64,000 bases of DNA, from positions 1 to 64,000 of the forward strand of contig CAZWAK010000017.1 in NCBI GenBank assembly GCA_964631865.1. The letters are read 5' to 3'. This document shows, piece by piece, positions 50,833 through 59,763 of the stretch. The first letter of the stretch is position 1. The number at the start of each line of letters is the position of its first letter. Source of the DNA: JAFDVL01 sp964631865. GTDB lineage: Bacteria > Acidobacteriota > Blastocatellia > RBC074. The notes beneath the pieces are model-generated. The model ran no database searches. It worked only from the letters and a program-made list of their open reading frames with translations, and had not been told where the DNA came from. Both the position numbers and the translations under genes were made by a program.

Positions 50833-51837
50833 ATGAAACCTCTATTGCTCTTCACGATTTTGTGTACGGCGTTCGTTGTCGTCTCGGCGCAACCGCAACG
50901 CCCAACCGCATCTCCCAAAAGCGAAAGTAAGAAACCTATGTTCCAACACGAATACGCCGACATCAACGGCCTGCAATTGCACTACGTCAAAGCAGGCTCT
51001 GGCCGACAAACGATCCTGTTCCTGCACGGCTTCCCGGAGTTTTGGTACGAATGGAAGCATCAACTCAAAGAATTCGGCCAAGACTACACCGCAGTCGCGT
51101 ACGATCAGCGCGGCTACAATTTGTCGTCGAAGCCGGAAAAGCTCGAAGACTACGCCGTGCCGCACATTGTCGCGGACATCAAAGCGATGTTTGAAAAATT
51201 CGGCGCGAACGCGAACAACAAAGGCATTCTTGTCGCACACGATTGGGGCGGCGCGGTGGCGTGGGCGTTTGCGATCAAGCACCCAGAATATCTGGACAAA
51301 CTCGTCATCATCAACGCCCCACATCCCGGCGTCTTCGCGCGCGAACTGCAATCGAATCCGGCGCAGCAAAAAGCCAGCGCGTACATGAATTTCTTTCGCT
51401 CTGCACAAGCCGAAGCAGGCTTGAGTGCGAACAATTATGCCGCATTGCAAAATGCGATTTTTGTCGCGTCCAGCAAGCCCGGAAACTTCAGCGACGAAGA
51501 CAAAAAGATGTACGTCGAAGCGTGGTCACAACCCGGTGCATTGACGGGCGGTTTGAATTGGTATCGCGCCGCGCAAATCGGCCCGCCGACCGAAAACGCA
51601 CCACAACGCGAGACGAACATCGCGGCTGCCGCTGCATTGGATTCCTTGATCGTCAAAGTGCCGACGCTTGTCATTTGGGGCGAGAAAGATACTGCGTTGC
51701 TGACCGGCAACCTCGAAGGCTTGGACAAATTCGTCCCGCAACTCACGATCAAGCGCATCCCGAACGGCTCGCATTGGGTCATTCACGAAGAACCGGAACT
51801 GGTCAATCAGTACATCCGCGAGTTCATCAAGAAGTAA
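50833..51837 (+). CDS. Exported alpha/beta hydrolase, epoxide hydrolase/haloalkane dehalogenase type
   Basis: A 334-residue exported hydrolase (signal MKPLLLFTILCTAFVVVSAQ). LFLHGFPEFWYEWKHQL gives the oxyanion HGFP motif, and LVAHDWGGAVAW has the aspartate nucleophile (D rather than S), as in epoxide hydrolases and haloalkane dehalogenases. The catalytic histidine is in GSHWVIHEEPELV. Epoxide hydrolase is the more common reading. It is the last of the three adjacent exported hydrolases. Confidence 0.88.
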   Translation: MKPLLLFTILCTAFVVVSAQPQRPTASPKSESKKPMFQHEYADINGLQLHYVKAGSGRQTILFLHGFPEFWYEWKHQLKEFGQDYTAVAYDQRGYNLSSKPEKLEDYAVPHIVADIKAMFEKFGANANNKGILVAHDWGGAVAWAFAIKHPEYLDKLVIINAPHPGVFARELQSNPAQQKASAYMNFFRSAQAEAGLSANNYAALQNAIFVASSKPGNFSDEDKKMYVEAWSQPGALTGGLNWYRAAQIGPPTENAPQRETNIAAAAALDSLIVKVPTLVIWGEKDTALLTGNLEGLDKFVPQLTIKRIPNGSHWVIHEEPELVNQYIREFIKK

Positions 51838-51852
51838 GGGATCAAGGCGTAA

Positions 51853-51871
51853 CGCGATTTGGCAAATCGCG
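51853..51871. repeat. Single REP palindrome upstream of the thioesterase gene
   Basis: One CGCGATTTGGCAAATCGCG copy preceded by GTAA and followed by CTAA, about 15 kb from the nearest other copy. It lies 22 nt before the PaaI-type gene, which has its own AGGAG site. Confidence 0.92.
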
Positions 51872-51893
51872 CTAATTTTTCTCAGGAGCGACA

Positions 51894-52295
51894 ATGAACA
51901 TTCTCGAAATGATTCAAGATCGCATGAAAGGGTTGTTCCCCGATTTGCTGGGCATTCGGTTAATCAAAGCGACGCCCGATCTGGTCAAAGCGAGTATTGA
52001 AGTGCGGCAGGATTTATGCACGGTCGGCGACATCCTGCACGGCGGCGCGATTATGGCGTTTGCTGATACGTTAGGCGCAGTTGCAACTGTGCTGAACATA
52101 CCGCAAGGCGCGCGCACCGCCACGATTGAATCGAAAACGAACTTTGTCAAAGCCGCGCCAATCGGCACGGCTGTCATTGGCGAAAGCACGCCGCTGCATC
52201 GCGGCAAGCGAACGATGACGTGGCAAACGAAAGTGATGACGGAAGAAGGAACCTTGATCGCGTTTGTTACGCAGACCCAAATCGTTTTGGAGTAA
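51894..52295 (+). CDS. PaaI-family hotdog thioesterase
   Basis: A 133-residue hotdog protein. ILHGGAIMAFADTLGAVATV carries the His-Gly-Gly active-site segment of PaaI-like acyl-CoA thioesterases, and IESKTNFVKAAPIGT follows. Length is typical for a single-domain homotetramer. The acyl group cannot be told. It is preceded by a REP and followed by a perfect long hairpin. Confidence 0.92.
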   Translation: MNILEMIQDRMKGLFPDLLGIRLIKATPDLVKASIEVRQDLCTVGDILHGGAIMAFADTLGAVATVLNIPQGARTATIESKTNFVKAAPIGTAVIGESTPLHRGKRTMTWQTKVMTEEGTLIAFVTQTQIVLE

Positions 52296-52318
52296 ATGAT
52301 GCGCGTGGAAAGAGGCGT

Positions 52319-52383
52319 CAAGAGTTCAAGCTTTAGCTTGTTTTTTCGCACACTGAAAACGCAAGCTAAAGCTTGAACTCTTG
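52319..52383. repeat. Perfect 22-bp inverted repeat 5' of the cytochrome/DUF1549 gene
   Basis: CAAGAGTTCAAGCTTTAGCTTG at 52319-52340 pairs with its exact complement at 52362-52383 around a 21-nt loop. It could end transcription from the thioesterase gene, although the stem is long for a terminator and has no T-run. Confidence 0.8.
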
Positions 52384-52437
52384 ACACCTCCTCCGTTGCG
52401 TTTCCGCTTCTCGGAAGTCATATTTCAATTGAGCATT

Positions 52438-55068
52438 ATGAAGCGAAGCATCCTCGTCGTTTTTGTTCTGTTTCTTGCAAGCCTCTCCACGCATCGTGCA
52501 TTCACCGCGGGGCAAGATGAACAGCAAAAGCTTGCGCAGCACGTCGTCTCCATTTTTCAGAATCACTGCATTCAATGTCACGGCGCAGACAAGAAATCTG
52601 GATTGGACTTGCGCACGCGCGAAGGCGTCTTGCAAGGCGGAATGCGCGGCGCAGCCATCGTTCCCGGCAACAGCAAAGACAGTGTGTTGTATCAATACGT
52701 TTCCGGCGCGAAGTCGCCGCGTATGCCCATCGGCGGCGAGTTGGATGAAGACGACATGGAAGCGATTGCCAACTGGATTGACAAAGGCGCGGCGTGGCCT
52801 GCGGCATTAACGATCAAGCCATTGCCGGCGAACTTCAAAGAAAAAGAAATCACCGACGAGCAGCGTAAATACTGGGCGTTCGTCAAACCCGTGCGCCCTG
52901 TTGTTCCTGAAATCCGCAATCCAAACTCCGCAATCCGCAATCCCATAGATGCGTTCATCGTCGCTGAATTGCAAAAGAAGAATCTCTCGCAATCGCCGCC
53001 CGCCGACAAAGCCACGTTGCTGCGCCGCGTGACGGTTGATTTGACGGGCTTGCCGCCGACACCCGCAGAACTGAAAGCGTTTCTTGCGGACAACTCCGCC
53101 AATGCTTACGAAAAAGTGGTAGATCGTCTGCTCGCCTCGCCGCGTTATGGCGAACGTTGGGCGCAGCATTGGTTAGATGTGGTGCGCTTTGCCGAAACGA
53201 ATGGGTTCGAGTTGGACGCCGAACGCCCGCAGGCGTGGCGTTACCGCGATTGGGTCGTCAACGCGCTCAATGCTGACAAGCCGTATGACAAGTTTATTCA
53301 GGAACAAATCGCGGGCGACGAACTTGCTCCGACAAGCTTTGATGCGCAGGTTGCGACGGGCTTTTTGCGCGCGGGGCCGCAACACGTCGTCGCAGGTAAT
53401 CTCGACAAAGCGGAACTGCGGCAGGAGTATTTGACCGAAACGATGCTCGGCATCGGCTCCGGCATTTTGGGCTTGACCATCGGCTGCGCGCGTTGCCACG
53501 ATCACAAATTCGATCCGATCCTGCAATCCGATTTTTACAAACTGCAAGCCTTCTTCGCTGCGACCGACAATGTGGATTACAGTCAGGCCACAGATGCTGA
53601 CAAGGAAGCCTACAAAGCGGCGCTGAAGCCGCACGAAGACAAGCTGAAAGCGATCAAAGATCAACTCAAGGAAATCGAAAAACCATTCGTCGAAAAGCTC
53701 AAAGCCGAAAAGCGCGCCAAGCTCGATCCCCAATATCGGGAAGCCCTCGACACGCCGAAAGACAAACGCACGCCGGAACAAAAAGAGTTGGCAAAATATG
53801 CTGAAACCAAGCTGGACGTGAAGTACGAAGAGTTATGGGCGGTAATGCCGGATGACGTGAAAAAGCCGCGCGCAGCACTGCGTCGTAAGATGCACGATCT
53901 GGATTGGGAAGCGCCGACGCCGTTGCCGAAAGCGTTGGCCGTTGCGGATAAACTCGATCCCGTGCCGCCCGCGTATGTGTTTCGCGGCGGCGAAGTGCAT
54001 TCGCCTACGCGCGAAGTCAAGCCCCAGTTTCCGAAAGTGCTGTTGCCCAAAGATGCACGTGAAGAAGCAATCATCGAACCCGTGAAACTGGCCGCAGGCA
54101 AAACCTCGCTGGGACGGCGCACGGCGTTGGCAAAGTGGCTCACGTCGCCCGACAATCCGTTGACCGCGCGCGTGATGGTGAACCGTTTGTGGCATCACCA
54201 TTTCGGACGCGGCTTGGTCGCGACGCCCAACGATTTCGGACGCAACAGCGCGGGCGTGACAAATCAACCATTGCTTGATTGGCTGGCGACCGAATTCATC
54301 GCCCGCGGCTGGAGCCTGAAAGCCATGCACAAGTTAATGGTCACAAGCACGACGTATCAACAATCGTCCAATCCGCAATCCAAACTCCGCAATCCGCAAT
54401 CGGTTGATCCCGACAACAAATTGCTCTGGCGCGCGAACCGGCAGCGATTGGATGCCGAGGCGTTGCGCGATGCGATTTTGACCGCCGCCGGAACGTTGAA
54501 TGAACAACGCGGCGGCCCTTCGATACGTGTCCCGCTCGAACCCGAAGTTGTGGACAACGTGTTCACGGAAGCCGAGCCGGATAACTTGTGGCCGGTGCAT
54601 CCTGATGCCAAACAGCACACGCGCCGCAGCTTGTATTTGCTGCGCAAACGCAACGTGATGCTGCCGCTGCTCGTGGCGTATGACACGCCGGATTTGATGA
54701 GCGTTTGTGGGGCGCGCAACGTCAGTGTGCATTCGCTGCAAGCCTTGACGATGATGAATAGCGACTTTATGCAAGAGCAAAGTCGCGCGTTGGCGACACG
54801 GTTGTTTCGTGAAGCGCAGACGGAACGGCAGCGCATCGCGCGGCTCTATGAATTGACGTTGGGGCGTGCGCCGCGGGCCGATGAATACAGGGCGACGCAC
54901 GCCTTCCTCAAAGAACACACAACCATTCTGCGCGACCGCCAAGCACGCGGGGAAACTATCGTCGCACTGCATGATTTGCCGAAAAACATTGATGCGATCA
55001 CGGCGGCGGCGTGGGTGGACTTGTGCTTGGCGACGCTGAATTTGAATGAGTTTGTCTATGTGAAGTGA
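52438..55068 (+). CDS. Cytochrome c / DUF1549 / DUF1553 exported protein
   Basis: An 876-residue exported protein (signal MKRSILVVFVLFLASLSTH). CIQCH near residue 40 is one haem c site (PSCyt1). A DUF1549 domain follows (about 150-330: RYGERWAQHWLDVVRFAET, GCARCHDHKFDPI), then a charged helical stretch and a DUF1553 domain (about 560-850: NPLTARVMVNRLWHHHFGRG, LSVHSLQALTMMNSDF). These proteins are widespread in Planctomycetes and Acidobacteria, usually next to a DUF1501 gene; here the DUF1501 gene is far away. The gene contains the CAATCCG heptamer repeat twice. Function in breakdown of complex glycans is proposed in the literature but not shown here. Confidence 0.9.
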   Translation: MKRSILVVFVLFLASLSTHRAFTAGQDEQQKLAQHVVSIFQNHCIQCHGADKKSGLDLRTREGVLQGGMRGAAIVPGNSKDSVLYQYVSGAKSPRMPIGGELDEDDMEAIANWIDKGAAWPAALTIKPLPANFKEKEITDEQRKYWAFVKPVRPVVPEIRNPNSAIRNPIDAFIVAELQKKNLSQSPPADKATLLRRVTVDLTGLPPTPAELKAFLADNSANAYEKVVDRLLASPRYGERWAQHWLDVVRFAETNGFELDAERPQAWRYRDWVVNALNADKPYDKFIQEQIAGDELAPTSFDAQVATGFLRAGPQHVVAGNLDKAELRQEYLTETMLGIGSGILGLTIGCARCHDHKFDPILQSDFYKLQAFFAATDNVDYSQATDADKEAYKAALKPHEDKLKAIKDQLKEIEKPFVEKLKAEKRAKLDPQYREALDTPKDKRTPEQKELAKYAETKLDVKYEELWAVMPDDVKKPRAALRRKMHDLDWEAPTPLPKALAVADKLDPVPPAYVFRGGEVHSPTREVKPQFPKVLLPKDAREEAIIEPVKLAAGKTSLGRRTALAKWLTSPDNPLTARVMVNRLWHHHFGRGLVATPNDFGRNSAGVTNQPLLDWLATEFIARGWSLKAMHKLMVTSTTYQQSSNPQSKLRNPQSVDPDNKLLWRANRQRLDAEALRDAILTAAGTLNEQRGGPSIRVPLEPEVVDNVFTEAEPDNLWPVHPDAKQHTRRSLYLLRKRNVMLPLLVAYDTPDLMSVCGARNVSVHSLQALTMMNSDFMQEQSRALATRLFREAQTERQRIARLYELTLGRAPRADEYRATHAFLKEHTTILRDRQARGETIVALHDLPKNIDAITAAAWVDLCLATLNLNEFVYVK
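52911..52944. repeat. CAATCCG heptamer repeat inside the cytochrome/DUF1549 gene, copy 1
   Basis: AATCCG, CAATCCA, AACTCCG, CAATCCG and CAATCCC follow with a 7-bp period and encode a short Arg/Asn/Pro linker between the haem domain and DUF1549. Confidence 0.75.
54368..54403. repeat. CAATCCG heptamer repeat inside the cytochrome/DUF1549 gene, copy 2
   Basis: CAATCCG, CAATCCA, AACTCCG, CAATCCG and CAATCGG in 7-bp steps encode a Asn/Pro/Gln/Ser linker inside the DUF1553 part. It matches copy 1 and the repeat in the DUF1501 gene. Confidence 0.75.
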
Positions 55069-55181
55069 ACGAGGCGCAGTTGTGCTTTCGGGCGGAGATG
55101 ATTAGACTGCCAGGGAAAGGTGGAAGCGATTGCGAAGAGGTCGCGCAGAGAGTTGGTGCATGCAAGTCAAAGTAATATCTG

Positions 55182-58100
55182 ATGCGCCCCGAACGATGGA
55201 AATTAGTGGAGCACTTGTTGGAAGCGGCACTGGAACAGCCTCCTGCTGCGCGCCCGGCCTTTTTATCGGAAGCCTGCAACGGCGATGACGAGTTGCGGCG
55301 CGAAGTCGAATCCTTACTCCAAGCCGATGAACAAGCCGGGAGCTTTATTGCCGAACCGCTGCTGGCCAGCCTGCCAACCGTCCCGCACGATCCTGCTGAC
55401 CTGACCGACGATCCTGATTTGCCCGCGCTGATCGGCAAGCGCATCGGCGCGTATCAGATCGAACGCGAACTCGGACGCGGCGGCATGGGCGCGGTTTATC
55501 TGGCCACGCGCGCCGACAATCTGTTTCAAAAGCGCGTCGCCGTCAAAATCGTCAAGCGCGGGATGGATACGGATTTTATCCTGCGCCGGTTTCGCCGCGA
55601 GCGCCAAATCCTCGCGACGCTCAGTCATCCCAACATCGCGGCCTTGCTCGACGGCGGTTCGACCAGCGATGGCTTGCCCTATTTCGTGATGGAGTATGTC
55701 GAAGGCCAGCCGATCAATCGCTTTTGCGACGCCCGCAAGCTTTCGATTGGGGAACGATTGAAGCTCGTGCAGCAGGTCTGTGCGGCGGTGGCCTACGCGC
55801 ATCAAAAACAAATCATTCATCGCGACATCAAGCCCGGCAATATTCTGGTCTCGCCCGCAGACAACGGTGAAGCGGGCACGGTGAAGCTGCTCGACTTTGG
55901 CATTGCGAAGTTGTTGGTGACGGATTTGGCGGCGGATACGATTGGTGAAACGGCAACGGCGGTGCGAATGATGACGCCGGAATATGCCAGCCCCGAACAG
56001 GTGCGCGGACTGCCGGTCACGCCTGCGAGCGATGTCTACAGCTTGGGCGTGTTGTTGTACGAACTGCTGACCGGGCGGCGTCCGTATCGTTTGCAATCCT
56101 ACGCGCCGCACGAAATCGCGCGCGTGATTTGCGAAGAAGAACCGACGCGACCGAGCGAGGTCATCAGCACCGCAGGCCGTGTGCATTATGCCGAAGAACG
56201 CGCGACCACGCCGGAAACCTTGCGCGAAGAACTCGCGGGCAATCTCGACAACATCGTCCTGAAGGCGTTGCAAAAAGATGCCCAGCATCGCTATGCGACC
56301 GCAGCGGATTTGGCGCACGACATCGGGCGGCATTTGGCGGGCGAACAAATTTCCGCGCCGTATTTGTTCACGCCGCTCGCGCTCGCGCCGGAATTGATGG
56401 ACGAAGCGCCGACCGCACGCTCCATCGCCGTGTTGCCGCTGAAGGTGGCCTCCGCCAACCCGCGCGAAGACACGACGACCAGCTTTCTCGGCGTCGGCAT
56501 CGCGGATGTGCTGACGACGCAGTTGAGCAATATTCGTGGCCTCGTCGTGCGTCCGACGAGCGCCGTGCTGCGCTGTTGCAACAACGATGACCCCTTTGTT
56601 GTGGGCAAAGAATTGGGCGTGGACTTTTTGCTGGATGGGCGCGTACAACTCGCAGGCGAACAAATGCGCGTGACGATGCAATTGACTTCGCTGCGCGACA
56701 AGGCAGTGTTGTGGGCGTCGCAGTTCAACGAACGACTGACCGACATTTTGTCCGTGCAGGATTCGATTGCGGCACAAGTCGCCGAAGCCGTTGTCCCCAA
56801 GTTGACGGGCGACGACCGCGCGCGTCTGGCCAAACGCGGCACGGACGACTTGCAGGCTTACGAAGCGTTTCTGCGGGCGCGTTATTACTGGCACAGCTAC
56901 ACGATGGACAGTTTGGCGAAGGCGCTCTTGCACTTCAACGAAGCCATCAGCATTGATCCCTCGTACGCCGCGCCGTACGCAGGCATCGCGGAATATTACA
57001 ATCGCTTGGCGACGTTTGGCCTGATTCCGTCGGACGAATGTTTTGCGGCGGCGAAAGACGCGGCGCTGAAAGCTGTGCGACTGGATGAAACGTTGGCCGA
57101 AGCCTGGGGCGCGTTGGCGTTTGCGACGCTGGGGGCGGACTGGGATCGCACCGAAAGCATGCGGCTCATCAACCGCGCGCTGGAATTGAACCCGCATTCG
57201 GCGCAGGTGTTGGAATGGTATGCGCAAATTCTCGGCACGGGAGGCCGTTTGATGGAAGCGAACGCCGTCATCGAACGAGTGCTGAAACTCGATCCCGGTT
57301 CGGCAGCGACGTATGTGCAGCAGAGTTTTTATCAATACCTGATGCGTCGCCTCGAAGGTTCGCTGAAAGCTACGGAACAGGCTTTGCGCCTTGATCCCAA
57401 CACGTTCTGGGCGCTGTTCGGCAAAGCCACCGGACTCGCTCGGATGGGGCAGGTCGAAGCAGCAGAGGCGACCGCGCGGTTGTTGCTCGAAGTCAGCGAT
57501 AACAACCCGTTAGCGAAAGCGACGTTGGCCTACATAAAAACGAAAGCTGGGCGGCGCGACGAAGCGCAAGCGTTACTCGGTGAAATGCAGGTGACGGCGC
57601 GCAACGGCTATTTATCGCCGTTTTGGCTGGCCTGGGTGCAGGATGAACTGGGCGCGCGCGACGAGGCGCTGCAATCAATCGAGCAAGGCTTGGCACAACG
57701 CGATTGGTGGATGCTGTATTTTCCGTACGACCCGGTTTTCGACGACCTGCGTCGAGACGCGCGTTGCCAGGCGTTGCTGCAAAACGCGGGCTTGCTCGAA
57801 GCCAAACCCGCGCCCACGAACGACGCCACGACGAGGCTGGAATTTGCCGTGCCGAAGGGCGAGCCGAGAACCAACCAACGTTGGTGGGTGATGGGCGCAG
57901 CCGCGCTGCTATTGGTTCTCACGGCGTTGGCTGTCGCGCGGACAGATTTTTTCCGCTTCAACTTCAGCTACAAATCCACCGCTCTGCCAGGCTTTCAAAC
58001 GACGAACACCACGAAGCTCACGAGTTCGGGCAACGCGGTCGTGGCCACGATTTCGCCCGATGGCAAATACGTGGCCTACGTGACGGAAGAGAGCGGACGG

Positions 58101-59639
58101 CAAAGCTTGTGGTTGCGGCAGGTATCGGTTGCGAGCAGCGTGCGGTTGGTTCCGCCCGCCGAGGTCGAATATCGTGGCCTCACATTCACGCCTGATGGCG
58201 CGTTGGTGCGCTACGTGGCGATGCAGAAAAGCGATAACAAAAGCGCGCTCTACGAAGTGCCGTCGCTCAGCGGTTCCGCGCGCAAACTCAAACACGACGT
58301 AGACAGCCCCATCAGCATTGCGCCCGACGGCAAACATTTTGCGTTCGTGCGCCAACACCACGCCGAGGGCGAAGACCATTTGTTCATTGCTGATCTGGAT
58401 GGCTCGAATGAACGCGAACTGGCGGTGCGCAAATTCCCCGATCACTTCTCGATCAACGCTGCGCCCGCGTGGTCGCCCGATAGCACGCGCGTCGCCGTCG
58501 TCGTGCAAACCGCCGATGCCAACGGCTTTTTCATGAAGGCAGTGGCGATCAACGTGGCCGATCACAAAGAAGCGCCGTTGACGACGCAACGCTGGATGCA
58601 GATTGACCAAATGAATTGGCTGGCGCGCGACAACTTTTTGTTCACGGCGCAGGATGCCGAATCGCCGTTCCTCCAACTCTGGGCGATTACGGACGGTCAA
58701 GCGCGGCGCTTGACGAACGATATGAGCGATTACAAAGGCCTGAGCTTGTCGTCGGATGGGCGCTCCATCGTCACCGTCCAACGCCAGACGCTCATCAACA
58801 TTTGGGTCGCGTCCAAAGCCGCACCAGATCGCCCCACGCAAATCACGACGGGCGCAGGCCGCTACTTCGATTTGGCCTGGACGCCCGACGGTCACATTTT
58901 GTATGCCTCTGATGCCAGCGGGAGCGCCGACATTTGGGAGCGTCACGTCACGAGCGCCGAACAAACCCAATTGACCGCCGCCGCAAGCCGCAATTACGGC
59001 CCCGCCGCTGCGCCCGATGGTCGCTTCGTCGTCTTTCACTCGAACCGTTCGGGCAATTGGCAAATCTGGCGCATGAACCGCGACGGCAGCAATCAAACGG
59101 CGCTCACCAGCGGCAATGAAGAAAGCAATTGGGCACAGGTCACGCCCGACGGCAAATGGATTGTCTACGAACATTTCGGCGCGGGCACATTGACGACGTT
59201 GTGGAAACGCCCGTTGGAGGGCGGCGAACCAGAGCGATTGACGAAAATGCTTTCGATGCGCCCCGCGCTTTCGCCCGATGGCAAATGGATCGCGTGTTGG
59301 ACGAAAGCTGAAACCCCGAACGCGCCGTGGCAAATCTCGTTGTTGTCGTGGCCGGACGGCCAAGTCGTCAAGCAATTCGACTTGCAGCAAACCGATGCCA
59401 GTGGCGGCAGCACCATTCGTTGGACGCCCGACAGCCAGAGCGTCGTGTACATTGATTTTCGCCCCGATGTGACCAGCTTGTGGCAGCAAATGATCAGCGG
59501 CGGCGCACCGAAAAAGCTGCTGGAGTCCGCGCAACAAGTGATCTATTCGTTTGATATTGCCCGCGACGGCCAGATTGCGTTTTCGCGCGGCTTGCGGGCG
59601 CACGATGTGGTGCAGTTGACAGACGCGGGCAACCCTTGA
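55182..59639 (+). CDS. Giant Ser/Thr protein kinase with TolB-like, TPR and beta-propeller domains
   Basis: A 1485-residue membrane protein. Residues about 87-360 form a Hanks-type kinase: GRGGMGAVYL, VAVKIVK, HRDIKPGNIL, LLDFGIAK and ASPEQVRGL are intact. A TolB-like/CHAD-free N-terminal lobe of an adenylate-cyclase-type region follows (about 410-560: ARSIAVLPLKVAS, VLTTQLSNIRGLVVRPTS), then TPR repeats (about 560-880), one membrane helix (VMGAAALLLVLTALAVARTD) and a C-terminal PD40/WD40-like beta-propeller (ISPDGKYVAYVTEESG, DGRSIVTVQ) to the end. The kinase is cytoplasmic and the propeller is exported. This combination is typical of Acidobacteria. Its signal and targets are unknown. A 673-codon antisense frame on this DNA is a shadow. 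Confidence 0.9.
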   Translation: MRPERWKLVEHLLEAALEQPPAARPAFLSEACNGDDELRREVESLLQADEQAGSFIAEPLLASLPTVPHDPADLTDDPDLPALIGKRIGAYQIERELGRGGMGAVYLATRADNLFQKRVAVKIVKRGMDTDFILRRFRRERQILATLSHPNIAALLDGGSTSDGLPYFVMEYVEGQPINRFCDARKLSIGERLKLVQQVCAAVAYAHQKQIIHRDIKPGNILVSPADNGEAGTVKLLDFGIAKLLVTDLAADTIGETATAVRMMTPEYASPEQVRGLPVTPASDVYSLGVLLYELLTGRRPYRLQSYAPHEIARVICEEEPTRPSEVISTAGRVHYAEERATTPETLREELAGNLDNIVLKALQKDAQHRYATAADLAHDIGRHLAGEQISAPYLFTPLALAPELMDEAPTARSIAVLPLKVASANPREDTTTSFLGVGIADVLTTQLSNIRGLVVRPTSAVLRCCNNDDPFVVGKELGVDFLLDGRVQLAGEQMRVTMQLTSLRDKAVLWASQFNERLTDILSVQDSIAAQVAEAVVPKLTGDDRARLAKRGTDDLQAYEAFLRARYYWHSYTMDSLAKALLHFNEAISIDPSYAAPYAGIAEYYNRLATFGLIPSDECFAAAKDAALKAVRLDETLAEAWGALAFATLGADWDRTESMRLINRALELNPHSAQVLEWYAQILGTGGRLMEANAVIERVLKLDPGSAATYVQQSFYQYLMRRLEGSLKATEQALRLDPNTFWALFGKATGLARMGQVEAAEATARLLLEVSDNNPLAKATLAYIKTKAGRRDEAQALLGEMQVTARNGYLSPFWLAWVQDELGARDEALQSIEQGLAQRDWWMLYFPYDPVFDDLRRDARCQALLQNAGLLEAKPAPTNDATTRLEFAVPKGEPRTNQRWWVMGAAALLLVLTALAVARTDFFRFNFSYKSTALPGFQTTNTTKLTSSGNAVVATISPDGKYVAYVTEESGRQSLWLRQVSVASSVRLVPPAEVEYRGLTFTPDGALVRYVAMQKSDNKSALYEVPSLSGSARKLKHDVDSPISIAPDGKHFAFVRQHHAEGEDHLFIADLDGSNERELAVRKFPDHFSINAAPAWSPDSTRVAVVVQTADANGFFMKAVAINVADHKEAPLTTQRWMQIDQMNWLARDNFLFTAQDAESPFLQLWAITDGQARRLTNDMSDYKGLSLSSDGRSIVTVQRQTLINIWVASKAAPDRPTQITTGAGRYFDLAWTPDGHILYASDASGSADIWERHVTSAEQTQLTAAASRNYGPAAAPDGRFVVFHSNRSGNWQIWRMNRDGSNQTALTSGNEESNWAQVTPDGKWIVYEHFGAGTLTTLWKRPLEGGEPERLTKMLSMRPALSPDGKWIACWTKAETPNAPWQISLLSWPDGQVVKQFDLQQTDASGGSTIRWTPDSQSVVYIDFRPDVTSLWQQMISGGAPKKLLESAQQVIYSFDIARDGQIAFSRGLRAHDVVQLTDAGNP

Positions 59640-59685
59640 GCGCATAAAATCTTCCTTCCGGTCATCATCATCATCAAAGACGTAG

Positions 59686-59742
59686 CGCGATTTGCTAAAT
59701 CGCGGGGCTGTGCAGAAAATCCTTGCGATTTAGCAAATCGCG
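59686..59742. repeat. REP pair upstream of the orphan permease gene
   Basis: Palindromes at 59686-59704 (GTAG foot, loop GCT) and 59724-59742 (TGCGATTTAGCAAATCGCG, followed by CTAC), with starts again 38 bp apart. The second ends 21 nt before the permease ATG. Confidence 0.93.
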
Positions 59743-59763
59743 CTACGAGTGAAAGCGATTCGC

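Noticed and set aside
55314..59645. Two long antisense ORFs (673 and 578 codons) in the kinase gene
   Set aside because: Shadow frames in an intact, well-conserved gene.
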